Below are positions 1-8,331 of a stretch of 64,000 nt of DNA, piece after piece. The DNA lies in assembly GCF_013294005.1 (NCBI RefSeq), contig NZ_JABSNK010000003.1:124001-188000 (forward strand). Direction: 5' to 3'. This DNA is from Flavobacterium gelidicaeli. GTDB lineage: Bacteria > Bacteroidota > Bacteroidia > Flavobacteriales > Flavobacteriaceae. The notes beneath the pieces are model-generated. The model was given only the letters and a program-made list of their open reading frames with translations, had not been told where the DNA came from and searched no databases. Positions within the stretch are counted from its first letter, which is position 1, and the number at the start of each line of letters is the position of its first letter. The translations under genes and the position numbers were made by a program.

Positions 1-2274
1 GATGTGGCAGTGAAGATATTTGGTGAAGATTTAAATGTTTTGGCTCGAAAAGCCAACGAAATTAAGAGAGCGATTGCAAAAGTAGAAGGAGCTTCGGATA
101 TTATAATCGAAAAAACCGAAGGCCTACCGCAAATGACGGTGAAGTATGATCGTACTAAAATTGCGAGATATGGCTTGAACATTTCAGATCTTAATGACAT
201 GATTGCGCTTGGCTTTGCTGGTAAAACAGTCGGAAATGTGTTTGAAGGCGAGAAACGTTTTGATATGGTGATTCGTTTAGATCAAGCAAATAGAAAAAGT
301 ATCAATGACTTAAAAGACCTTTATATCACAGCGCCATCAGGAGAGCAAGTACCCTTGCAAGAATTAGCAAATATTGATTATACGGAGGGTCCTGCTAAAA
401 TTTCAAGAGACAATACTAATCGCAGAATTGTGGTTGGTATCAATGTTCGAAATCGTGATTTACAAAGCGTAGTTACTGACATTCAAAAAATTGTAGCTAC
501 TCAAGTCAAATTACCTACGGGATATTATGTGCAATACGGTGGTCAGTTTGAAAACCTACAAAGCGCAAAAGCCAGATTGATGGTTGCCGTACCTATTGCA
601 TTATTTTTAATATTTATCCTATTGTATTTTGCGTTTGGTTCCGTAAAAGAAGCTTTAATGGTGTATTCAGCCATACCGCTGTCTGCTGTTGGGGGAGTAC
701 TGTTTTTATGGATTAGAGGATTGCCTTTTAGTATTTCAGCAGGTGTTGGTTTTATTGCCCTTTTTGGAATCGCGGTGCTAAACGGAATTGTATTAATTGA
801 ACATTTTAAAGAATTGAAACACCAAGGAATGAAAAATATTGACGAACTAATTTTAAAAGGAACGACTGATAGATTGCGTCCAGTATTGCTAACCGCGGCG
901 GCTGCAGCATTAGGTTTTTTACCTATGGCTATTTCGTCGTCGGCAGGAGCAGAGGTGCAACGTCCGCTAGCGACAGTGGTGATTGGAGGTTTGTTTACTG
1001 CTACTATTTTAACGATGATCGTATTGCCTATTTTATTCAAGTTATTCGATCAAAAGGAATTCAAGAAACCGAAATTTAAAAAACACAGTAGCACTACTTT
1101 AATTATTTTGTTGTTTTTATCAACCTCTTTTGCTTTCGCACAAAACAATCAGTCAGCACTTGATAGTCTCATTGCAAAAGGAATTAGCAATAACAAAGGA
1201 TTAAAGGCGTATCAGTTGCAAGTGGAGAAGTACAAAGCCAATATTAACAGTGCTTTTTCTTTCGATAAAACAAATATTTATTACAATTATGATCAAAATA
1301 ATGTAGCGTACAACAACGAACCCTTAAAAGTATTTGGTGTACAACAACGCTTTGAATTCCCTACGGTTTATGGTGCTCGAAAGAAAGTAAATACAACCGA
1401 ATTCGAAAAGGAAAAAGCTAGTTTTGAGATTCAGAAAAACAAACTTTCATTAGCTATTGCAAAAGGATACCACCAAATAGTGTACCTGAAACATCAAGAG
1501 AAATTGTACATGTACTTGGATAGTTTGTACCATACTTTCTCTAAAGCAAGTGACAGACGTTTTGAATTAGGGGAGACCAATTACCTAGAAAAAATCACTG
1601 CAGAATCTAAATTCAGGCAAATAAAAACGAAGCTGTCGCAAATAGGGAATGAGAAGCAATTAGAGTACAGCGCACTGCAAAATCTAGTTCAAACGGATGG
1701 TAGAATAGTAATCAATAGTAACAAAGTTATTCCATTGCAATTTTCAAGTAATGATGTAAGTAAAAAATTTTACACCGCTTATTTAGAAACGGTTAGTAAA
1801 AATTATGAAAGCCAAATTAAATTACAAAAACAAAGTTGGTTACCTGATTTGCACTTTGATGTTTTTAGAGGTTCGAATAAAGGAATTTCACAATCTTTAA
1901 ATGGTTTTCAAGTGGGCATAGCAGTTCCTATTTTGTATACAGCTACGGTTTCTAAATCGAAAGTGGCGCAACTTGAATTGCAAAGTTGGGAACAACAGAA
2001 GCAGAATGAAAATCAAAAAATGGAAAGTTATTTAAATCAGAAAAAGGAAGAATTAGCAAAATATCAGGAAGCGATTAACTACTACAATCAATATGGCAAA
2101 AAGCTGTCTGACGAAATTATTAAAGTTGGAAGCATGAGCTATAAACATGGCGAGATTGACTTTTTTCAATACATTCAAAGTTTAGAAAACGCAACCATCA
2201 TACAAATAGACTATTTAGATAATGTACTTCAATTTAACAAAACACAATTAGACATTCAATACTTAAATTACTAA
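1..2274 (+). CDS. Heavy-metal efflux RND pump (CusA/CzcA family) fused to a TolC-like outer-membrane domain, 3' part
   Basis: This gene is open at the left edge; the frame runs from base 1 with no start codon inside the window. Fragment residues 1-180 are the end of the periplasmic porter region. Residues about 190-350 hold five hydrophobic helices typical of the C-terminal half of an RND permease. RND pumps of the CusA/CzcA family export divalent metals or Cu/Ag using the proton gradient. After residue 365 the frame continues into a signal-like segment ending AFA-Q (about 366-380) and then about 375 residues of Gln/Asn-rich, helix-forming sequence like the TolC/CzcC outer-membrane efflux family. 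Such fusions are known in Bacteroidota pumps of about 1,400 residues. The adaptor gene starts 11 bases downstream, so the two probably form one operon. The metal cannot be told from this fragment. Confidence 0.88.
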   Translation, partial: DVAVKIFGEDLNVLARKANEIKRAIAKVEGASDIIIEKTEGLPQMTVKYDRTKIARYGLNISDLNDMIALGFAGKTVGNVFEGEKRFDMVIRLDQANRKSINDLKDLYITAPSGEQVPLQELANIDYTEGPAKISRDNTNRRIVVGINVRNRDLQSVVTDIQKIVATQVKLPTGYYVQYGGQFENLQSAKARLMVAVPIALFLIFILLYFAFGSVKEALMVYSAIPLSAVGGVLFLWIRGLPFSISAGVGFIALFGIAVLNGIVLIEHFKELKHQGMKNIDELILKGTTDRLRPVLLTAAAAALGFLPMAISSSAGAEVQRPLATVVIGGLFTATILTMIVLPILFKLFDQKEFKKPKFKKHSSTTLIILLFLSTSFAFAQNNQSALDSLIAKGISNNKGLKAYQLQVEKYKANINSAFSFDKTNIYYNYDQNNVAYNNEPLKVFGVQQRFEFPTVYGARKKVNTTEFEKEKASFEIQKNKLSLAIAKGYHQIVYLKHQEKLYMYLDSLYHTFSKASDRRFELGETNYLEKITAESKFRQIKTKLSQIGNEKQLEYSALQNLVQTDGRIVINSNKVIPLQFSSNDVSKKFYTAYLETVSKNYESQIKLQKQSWLPDLHFDVFRGSNKGISQSLNGFQVGIAVPILYTATVSKSKVAQLELQSWEQQKQNENQKMESYLNQKKEELAKYQEAINYYNQYGKKLSDEIIKVGSMSYKHGEIDFFQYIQSLENATIIQIDYLDNVLQFNKTQLDIQYLNY

Positions 2275-2284
2275 AACGTCAAAA

Positions 2285-3403
2285 ATGAAAAAAATACTAT
2301 ACATATTCACTCTTTCCATGCTTTTTGTGTCTTGCAAAGAAGAAAAAAAGGAAGAAGTGTCAACTAAAAACACTGATTTTATAACGGTTACAGCAGCACA
2401 ATTTAAATCTGGTGCAATGGCAATCGCCGAGCCTATGGAAGAAGATTTTGATGTAACGGTTAAAACTTCTGGAAAAGTAGATGTTCCACCACAAAATAGA
2501 GCGAAAATCACCTCTTTTATTGGCGGCTATGTAAAAGCTACTTCGCTATTGGTTGGTGACAAAGTAACTAAAGGGCAAGCTTTACTTACTTTAGAAAACA
2601 CAGAATTCTTAGATATTCAGAAAGAATATTTGGATGTTGCAGAACAAATTAAGTACCTAAAGTCCGAATATGAGCGTCAGAAAACACTATTTGATGAAAA
2701 AATAACATCACAAAAAAATTATTTAAAAGCAGAGAGTGATTACCGTAGAGCCAAAGGAATGTATCAAAGTTTACGTGCGAAGTTGGTTATGCTTAATATT
2801 AGTCCTTCCAATGTTGAAAAAGGAAAATTAACCTCGGTTATTACCATTTATGCACCTATAGCTGGAGATATTGTGGTCATGAATGCTAATGTAGGTATGC
2901 ATGTTGCTCCATCGGATGTGATCTTGGATATCATTCAAACATCACACTTACATTTGGAACTAAACGTGTTTGAAAAAGATATTTTGAAAGTAAAAGAAGG
3001 ACAACTGGTTAAGTTTACCGTTCCAGAAGCATCAAAAGAAACTTTTAATGCCGAAGTGCATTTGGTTGGAAAATCTATTGAAGGAAATGATCGAACGATT
3101 AATGTACATGCTCATTTAGAGGAAAAAATGACTCAAAAATTAATCACAGGAATGTTTGTTGAAGCTAGTATTATTGTTGATTCCCAAAAAAGTCTGGCTG
3201 TACCAATTGAAGCTTTAATTACTGAAAATGCTAAAAAATACGTACTTTTATTAAAGGAAAACAAAGACAATACGTACTACTTCAAAAAAGTAGCAGTGAG
3301 CACTGGTGAAAAATCAGAGAAGTATGTAGCAATTACTGCAAACGATCAAATTAATAGTAAGTCTAAGATACTCGTTAAAGGTGTTTTTGATGTAGCAAAT
3401 TAA
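2285..3403 (+). CDS. Efflux RND periplasmic adaptor lipoprotein (CusB/CzcB type)
   Basis: The 372-residue protein is the membrane-fusion adaptor that links an inner-membrane RND pump to its outer-membrane channel. The N-terminus MKKILYIFTLSMLFVSC ends in a lipobox with Cys17, so it should be a lipoprotein. Residues about 78-105 (GGYVKATSLLVGDKVTKGQ) form the first lipoyl/barrel-sandwich half. A charged helical hairpin follows (about 105-165), then the second half and a beta-barrel region. It starts 11 bases after the pump gene and is clearly its partner. Known homologues work with CusA/CzcA pumps; the metal is not identified. Confidence 0.88.
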   Translation: MKKILYIFTLSMLFVSCKEEKKEEVSTKNTDFITVTAAQFKSGAMAIAEPMEEDFDVTVKTSGKVDVPPQNRAKITSFIGGYVKATSLLVGDKVTKGQALLTLENTEFLDIQKEYLDVAEQIKYLKSEYERQKTLFDEKITSQKNYLKAESDYRRAKGMYQSLRAKLVMLNISPSNVEKGKLTSVITIYAPIAGDIVVMNANVGMHVAPSDVILDIIQTSHLHLELNVFEKDILKVKEGQLVKFTVPEASKETFNAEVHLVGKSIEGNDRTINVHAHLEEKMTQKLITGMFVEASIIVDSQKSLAVPIEALITENAKKYVLLLKENKDNTYYFKKVAVSTGEKSEKYVAITANDQINSKSKILVKGVFDVAN

Positions 3404-3495
3404 TTAGAATGTAGTTTAGCTAAATTTAAAAGACAGAAACCGAAATCCAGATTAAAAAAAAGATTTCAAAAAGACCATAAAGTAAATCGAATTAC

Positions 3496-4221
3496 ATGAC
3501 AAACGACAACAGCAAACAAACGCTAACAATTGATAATTATTTAGACGCTCATTATATTCATCGTAGCAATTGGCTTAGAGCGGCTGTACTTGGAGCAAAT
3601 GACGGTATCATTTCTATTTCGAGTTTGGCAATTGGGATAGCTGCTGCAAGTACTAGCAGAGAGCCAATTATCTTGGCAACCGTTGCTGGACTGGTTGCAG
3701 GTGCTTTATCCATGGCTGCAGGCGAGTATGTTTCTGTAAGCTCTCAAACTGATACTGAAAAGGCAGACATTGAGCGAGAAAAAGTAGAACTTAGAGAAAT
3801 GCCTGAGGAAGAATTACATATCTTAGCTCAAATTTATGAAAAGCGAGGGCTTAAAAAAGAAACGGCAATGCAAGTGGCGCTTGAACTTACTGAAAAAGAT
3901 GCATTAGCAGCACATATAAGAGACGAGTTAGGTATTAATGAAATCAGTCAAGCGAATCCAATTCAAGCAGCATTAGCTTCAGGAGCTTCTTTTACTATTG
4001 GTGGTGTTTTACCGCTATTGGTAGTACTTTTTGCACCAGTAAAAGGAATGGAATATTGGCTGTATGGATCAACGATTTTGTTTCTTATTCTGTTAGGTGC
4101 TATGTCGGCAAAAACGGGCGGTTCAAGCATCTCAAAAGCAATTTTGAGAATTACAATTTGGGGTACAATTGCGATGGGACTCTCAGCAGGGGTAGGTTAT
4201 TTATTTGGTGTAAAAGTATAA
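3496..4221 (+). CDS. VIT1/CCC1-family Fe2+/Mn2+ transporter
   Basis: The 241-residue protein has the VIT/CCC1 pattern. A first hydrophobic segment follows RSNWLRAAVLGANDGIISISS, which is the family's opening motif. A cytoplasmic, acidic helical stretch follows (about residues 85-150, rich in Glu and Asp), which in the family holds metal-binding residues. Three further membrane segments make up the C-terminal half. These transporters move Fe2+ or Mn2+ across membranes. It lies 92 bases after the metal-efflux adaptor on the same strand, so a shared role in metal handling is likely but inferred. Confidence 0.85.
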   Translation: MTNDNSKQTLTIDNYLDAHYIHRSNWLRAAVLGANDGIISISSLAIGIAAASTSREPIILATVAGLVAGALSMAAGEYVSVSSQTDTEKADIEREKVELREMPEEELHILAQIYEKRGLKKETAMQVALELTEKDALAAHIRDELGINEISQANPIQAALASGASFTIGGVLPLLVVLFAPVKGMEYWLYGSTILFLILLGAMSAKTGGSSISKAILRITIWGTIAMGLSAGVGYLFGVKV

Positions 4222-4245
4222 ACAAACAATTTTAAAATAGTAATT

Positions 4246-4743
4246 ATGAACGACGCGCATTGGCACTTAATAGTCAATCATTTTCCAATAATAGGAACCA
4301 TCTTTGGTTTAGGAACTTTGATTGTTGGTTTGGTTTTAAAAAATAATTCAGTCAAAAACACCGCTTACGTATTATTTGTTGTGGCTGCCATTTTTGCATT
4401 TGCCAGCATGGCCACTGGCGATGGCGCAGAAGAAATGGTCGAGGATATGCCCAACATAGGCCATCAAATCATTCATGAACATGAAGAATTAGCCGAAAAA
4501 TTAGCCATAGTTTTATACGCTACAGCCATTTTTAGCCTGCTTTCTCTCTACACTAATTTAAAAAAGCACAAATTTTCAAAAATCGCTTCTTACATCACTT
4601 TAGTTTTTGCTTTAAGCGCAACTGTTCTAGGATCATTTGTAGGCACCTCTGGAGGAGAAATTCGGCATACTGAAATTCGTGAAGGGCTAGTAAAACTGCC
4701 TACTCAGAATACTATTCCCAACTCAGAATCAAAGGAAGATTAA
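4246..4743 (+). CDS. Histidine-rich four-helix membrane protein, DUF2231-like
   Basis: The 165-residue protein begins MNDAHWHLIVNHFPIIGTIFG and has four hydrophobic segments, near residues 12-30, 37-58, 88-105 and 113-132. Paired His residues occur at the first helix (HWHLIVNHF) and in the loop GHQIIHEHEEL, the layout of DUF2231-like predicted membrane proteins that may bind heme or metal. It starts 24 bases after the VIT transporter and is probably co-transcribed with it. Its biochemical function is unknown; a role in metal or redox handling is a guess from its neighbours. Confidence 0.65.
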   Translation: MNDAHWHLIVNHFPIIGTIFGLGTLIVGLVLKNNSVKNTAYVLFVVAAIFAFASMATGDGAEEMVEDMPNIGHQIIHEHEELAEKLAIVLYATAIFSLLSLYTNLKKHKFSKIASYITLVFALSATVLGSFVGTSGGEIRHTEIREGLVKLPTQNTIPNSESKED

Positions 4744-4793
4744 ATGGTGAATTAATTTTTTAACAAAAAAGCAACATTAAGTTAAACTAATAA

Positions 4794-4825
4794 TTGCTTT
4801 TTAATTAAAAAATCTTTTATATTTG
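4794..4825 (+). promoter_or_regulatory. Promoter of the histidine operon
   Basis: TTG at 4794-4796, a 21-base gap, and TATATTTG at 4818-4825 match the Bacteroidota sigma-A pattern TTG-N17-23-TAnnTTTG. Transcription should start near 4832, about 16 bases before the leader peptide. Confidence 0.75.
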
Positions 4826-4847
4826 CATAAGAAAAATACAACAAGTC

Positions 4848-4907
4848 ATGTTTACAAATAAATTACATCATCATCATTTTCATTATTGCTCTCAAGCGAT
4901 GTGTTAA
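4848..4907 (+). CDS. Histidine operon leader peptide (19 residues)
   Basis: ATG at 4848 opens a 19-codon frame reading MFTNKLHHHHFHYCSQAMC, with a stop at 4905-4907. Five of the 19 codons are His (CAT at 4866-4877 and 4881-4883). It lies between the operon promoter and a Rho-independent terminator, 106 bases before hisG. In the classical attenuation model the ribosome stalls at the His codons when charged tRNA-His is scarce. The peptide itself needs no function. The assignment rests on codon content, position and the alternative stems described separately. Confidence 0.85.
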   Translation: MFTNKLHHHHFHYCSQAMC

Positions 4908-4967
4908 TGGTATGCATGTAAATCATCATATTAAAAAACCCGTTTGAGTACATCAAACGGGTTTTTT
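4891..4967 (+). promoter_or_regulatory. Histidine attenuator: antiterminator and terminator stems
   Basis: The terminator is a 15-bp stem: six A plus CCCGTTTGA (4933-4947), loop GTACA, then TCAAACGGG plus six T (4953-4967). A competing antiterminator can form from CTCAAGCG (4891-4898, the last codons of the leader peptide) with CGTTTGAG (4941-4948), 8 pairs with one G-U. It destroys the left arm of the terminator. A ribosome stalled on the His codons leaves 4891-4898 free and favours readthrough. One that reaches the stop at 4905 covers it and lets the terminator form. The pairings are seen in the sequence; the regulatory behaviour is inferred from known his leaders. Confidence 0.8.
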
Positions 4968-5013
4968 ATTGCCTCAAATTGTACTCAGACATAACTATTA
5001 AAAATAAAAAAAA

Positions 5014-5871
5014 ATGAGTACCTTAAAAATTGCAATTCAAAAATCAGGACGTTTAAACGAAGACAGTATCCAAATCCTTAAAGACTGCGGAATCTCGATC
5101 AACAACGGAATCGATCAGTTAAAAGCCGAAGCGTCTAACTTTCCTCTTGAAGTTTTATACCTTAGAAATTCAGATATTCCTCAATATTTAATTGATGGTG
5201 TGGTAGATATTGCTATTGTTGGTGATAATTTATTAGTCGAAAAAGGTAAAGGAATCCAAGTAGTTCAAAAACTAGGTTTTTCAAAATGCAAAGTATCGGT
5301 TGCTGTTCCTAAAACATTTGAATACAAGTCTATCAAAGACTTAGAAGGAATGCGCATCGCTACTTCTTACCCAAACACAGTTATCGAATATTTCAACTCT
5401 TTTGGAGTAAATGTTGATATTCACCAAATTTCAGGTTCGGTTGAAATTGCTCCTAATATTGGTCTTGCCGATGCAATTGTAGATATCGTTTCTAGCGGAA
5501 GTACTTTGTTTAAAAACAATTTGAAAGAAGTTGAAATTATCTACAAAAGTGAAGCAGTACTTGCGGTTTCGCCAAAAGTAACTCCAGATGTTCAAAAATT
5601 AATTGATACTTTAAAATTTAGGATAGAATCTGTTTTAAGAGCACGTAGATCAAAATACATCTTGATGAACGTACCTAATGACAAAATTGAGGAAGTAGGT
5701 AAGATCTTGCCTGTTTTACGTAGTTTAACCGTATTGCCACTAGCGCAAGAAGGATGGAGCAGCGTACACTCTGTTATCGATAAAGATACTTTTTGGGATG
5801 TAATCGATCAGTTAAAAGATGCCGGTGCCGAAGGGATTTTGATCTGCCCAATTGAAAAAATGGTACTGTAG
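5014..5871 (+). CDS. hisG: ATP phosphoribosyltransferase, long form
   Basis: HisG catalyses the first step of histidine synthesis, joining ATP and PRPP to give phosphoribosyl-ATP, and is the feedback-inhibited enzyme. The 285-residue length and the C-terminal regulatory domain (about 210-285, ending DAGAEGILICPIEKMVL) mark the long form, which needs no HisZ. The N-terminus LKIAIQKSGRLNEDS and the segment VDIAIVGDNLLVEKG fit the family. The gene is first after the attenuator. Its TAG stop codon (5869-5871) is the first three bases of a dispersed palindromic repeat, so the original 3' end may have been altered slightly. Confidence 0.95.
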   Translation: MSTLKIAIQKSGRLNEDSIQILKDCGISINNGIDQLKAEASNFPLEVLYLRNSDIPQYLIDGVVDIAIVGDNLLVEKGKGIQVVQKLGFSKCKVSVAVPKTFEYKSIKDLEGMRIATSYPNTVIEYFNSFGVNVDIHQISGSVEIAPNIGLADAIVDIVSSGSTLFKNNLKEVEIIYKSEAVLAVSPKVTPDVQKLIDTLKFRIESVLRARRSKYILMNVPNDKIEEVGKILPVLRSLTVLPLAQEGWSSVHSVIDKDTFWDVIDQLKDAGAEGILICPIEKMVL

Positions 5872-5983
5872 CCCCCTAACCCCCGAAGGGGGAACTAGTA
5901 ACTATAGTCTGAAATATGTAACTACAATAAAAATACAGGTTACCTCTCCTGTAACAATTCCCCCTTTGGGGGCCAGGGGGCTA
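5869..5983. repeat. Paired inverted repeat element (TAGCCCCCT type), copy A
   Basis: The left arm TAGCCCCCTAACCCCCGAAG continues as GGGGGAA to 5894. The right arm (5957-5983) reads on the other strand TAGCCCCCTGGCCCCCAAAG and onward, an imperfect inverted copy of about 26 bases. About 60 unrelated bases lie between. The element fills the hisG-hisD gap and contributes the hisG stop codon. A second copy is at 10592-10696. Confidence 0.85.
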
Positions 5984-5985
5984 AT

Positions 5986-7278
5986 ATGAACAAAATATAC
6001 AACCCACAACCAGATACTTGGTCTGCTATTTTAGAGCGACCTACAAAAACGGTTGACGATATAGAACAAACTGTAAAAGAGATTTTTAAGGAAGTTCAAA
6101 AGAGTGGAGATGTGGCTGTAGCCAAATATACTTCGATTTTTGATGGAGTAACTATTGATAATTTAGAAGTCTCAAAACAAGAAATTGAAAATGCGGTAGC
6201 TGCAGTTCCTAGTGAATTGAAGGAAGCGATTCAATTGGCTAAAAGCAACATCGAAAAATTTCATGCGGCCCAAAAAACAGCCAAAGTGGAAGTTGAAACA
6301 GTTGAAGGTGTACAATGCTGGCAAGAAAAACGACCAATTCAAAAGATTGGTTTGTATATACCAGGAGGAACAGCTCCTTTGTTTTCAACAGTATTAATGT
6401 TGGCTGTTCCTGCAAATATTGCGGGATGCAAAGAAATTGTTTTGTGTTCGCCACCAGACAAAAAAGGAAATATAAATCCAGCAATTTTATATGCCGCCAA
6501 TTTATGTGGCGTTACTAAAATATTAAAAGTAGGAGGGATACAAGCAATTGCAGCAATGACTTTTGGTACAGAAACAATTCCTAAAGTATACAAGATTTTT
6601 GGACCAGGAAATCAATTTGTGACTGTCGCAAAACAATTGGCAACACAGTTTGGTGTAGCAATTGACATGCCAGCTGGACCTTCAGAATTGTTGGTTGTTG
6701 CTGATGATGCTGCTGTTCCTGCATTTGTAGCTTCAGATTTATTGTCGCAAGCAGAACATGGAGCAGATAGCCAAGTGATTTTGGTTTCTACTTCTAAAAA
6801 ATTAATCGATGCCGTTGAAGATGAAATTCAAGTTCAATTAGAGCAATTGCCTCGTAAAGCAATTGCAGAGAAAGCGATAGCCAACTCTAAATTGATTTTT
6901 GTCGAAAATGATACAATCGCTTTAGATTTAATCAATGAATACGGACCAGAACACTTTATTGTTTGTACCGCTAACGATGAATTTTACATCAACGGAATAG
7001 AAAATGCAGGTTCGGTTTTTATTGGGAATTATACTCCTGAGAGCGCTGGAGATTATGCCTCAGGGACTAATCATACCTTACCAACAAATGGTTATGCTAA
7101 AAACTATAGTGGTGTCAATCTAGATAGTTTCACTAAATCAATGACGTTCCAAAAAATTTCTGAAAAAGGAATTCAAAATATTGGAAAAGCGATTGAAGTT
7201 ATGGCCGAAGCTGAAGGATTGCAAGCACACAAAAATGCGGTTACACTAAGACTAAATGCGATTAGAGATGGAAAATAA
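5986..7278 (+). CDS. hisD: Histidinol dehydrogenase
   Basis: HisD carries out the last two steps, the NAD-dependent oxidation of L-histidinol to L-histidine through the aldehyde. The 430 residues are full family length. Visible landmarks are GLYIPGGTAPLFSTVLML, the PAGPSELLVVAD stretch, and the YGPEH motif near residue 322 with the catalytic Glu-His pair. The C-terminus overlaps the start of hisC, indicating coupled translation. The start at 5986 is two bases after the palindromic repeat, so its ribosome-binding region lies within repeat sequence. Confidence 0.96.
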   Translation: MNKIYNPQPDTWSAILERPTKTVDDIEQTVKEIFKEVQKSGDVAVAKYTSIFDGVTIDNLEVSKQEIENAVAAVPSELKEAIQLAKSNIEKFHAAQKTAKVEVETVEGVQCWQEKRPIQKIGLYIPGGTAPLFSTVLMLAVPANIAGCKEIVLCSPPDKKGNINPAILYAANLCGVTKILKVGGIQAIAAMTFGTETIPKVYKIFGPGNQFVTVAKQLATQFGVAIDMPAGPSELLVVADDAAVPAFVASDLLSQAEHGADSQVILVSTSKKLIDAVEDEIQVQLEQLPRKAIAEKAIANSKLIFVENDTIALDLINEYGPEHFIVCTANDEFYINGIENAGSVFIGNYTPESAGDYASGTNHTLPTNGYAKNYSGVNLDSFTKSMTFQKISEKGIQNIGKAIEVMAEAEGLQAHKNAVTLRLNAIRDGK

Positions 7279-8317
7279 TTTCGATATAAATAATTTAGTT
7301 CGCGAGAACGTCAAGACTATGAAGCCGTATTCATCGGCTCGTGATGAATTTAAGGATTTTGATGTGGCTCAAATGATATTTTTGGATGCCAATGAAAATC
7401 CGTATCAAAATGGTGTAAACCGTTATCCAGATCCGCAGCAAAGCAGCGTAAAAGCAGTTTTAGCGAAGCAAAGAAATCTTAAAACGAATCAAGTTTTGTT
7501 AGGAAACGGAAGCGATGAAGTTTTGGATCTATTATTTAGAGCTTTTTGCGAACCTAAAGTAGATAACGTCATTACTTTACCCCCAACATATGGAATGTAT
7601 GGTGTTTTGGCCAACATTAATGCTGTAGAAAATAGAGAAGTTTTACTATCTCAAGATTTTCAGCCTGAGATCGATAAAATCCTGGCTGCGGTTGATTCAA
7701 ATACAAAAATGCTATTTTTATGTTCACCTAATAACCCAACAGGAAATTCATTTGATGATGAAAGCATAGTTACCTTGCTGAAGAATTTCAAAGGATTAGT
7801 AGTTATTGATGAAGCGTATATTGATTTCTCAAAAAAGCCAAGTTGGTTGAATGAACTAGACGAATATCCTAATTTGATTATTACGCAAACCTTATCAAAG
7901 GCATATGGTTTAGCTGGAATTCGTTTGGGAATTTGTTACGCTTCTGCAGCAGTTATTGCGGTTTTAAACAAAATTAAGCCACCTTACAATGTGAATGAGT
8001 TGACACAACAAAGAGCATTAGAAAGACTGGCTGACAAAGAAAAAATACAATTAGAAATTGACTCTATTGTAATACAAAGAGATGATTTACTTAAAGTATT
8101 AAATGAAGTACAATTTGTATCTAAAATTTATCCAACAGAAGCAAATTTTGTTCTAATAAAAGTGGATGATGCTAATAAAAGATACAATGAATTAATTCAA
8201 AAAGGTATCGTGATTCGCAACCGAACAACGCAGCCTTTATGTGAAAACACCTTGCGTTTAACAATAGGTACAGCGGATGAAAATAAGATTTTAATGGAAG
8301 CTTTGAAATCAATATAA
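7268..8317 (+). CDS. hisC: Histidinol-phosphate aminotransferase
   Basis: HisC is a PLP-dependent class I/II aminotransferase that converts imidazole-acetol phosphate to histidinol phosphate using glutamate. The motif TLSKAYGLAGIRLG holds the PLP lysine. LFLCSPNNPTGNSF and VVIDEAYIDFS are the substrate/PLP-contact segments, and DANENPYQNGVNRYPDP is the typical N-terminal landmark. I chose the ATG at 7268 (MENNFDINNLV), which overlaps hisD by 11 bases. An in-frame ATG at 7256 would add four residues (MRLE). Length is 349 residues, normal for the family. Confidence 0.95.
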   Translation: MENNFDINNLVRENVKTMKPYSSARDEFKDFDVAQMIFLDANENPYQNGVNRYPDPQQSSVKAVLAKQRNLKTNQVLLGNGSDEVLDLLFRAFCEPKVDNVITLPPTYGMYGVLANINAVENREVLLSQDFQPEIDKILAAVDSNTKMLFLCSPNNPTGNSFDDESIVTLLKNFKGLVVIDEAYIDFSKKPSWLNELDEYPNLIITQTLSKAYGLAGIRLGICYASAAVIAVLNKIKPPYNVNELTQQRALERLADKEKIQLEIDSIVIQRDDLLKVLNEVQFVSKIYPTEANFVLIKVDDANKRYNELIQKGIVIRNRTTQPLCENTLRLTIGTADENKILMEALKSI

Positions 8318-8331
8318 AACACAAGTTAGGA

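Noticed and set aside
543..1040. 165-residue minus-strand frame
   Set aside because: Antisense shadow of the conserved RND pump; codon use and conservation belong to the plus strand.
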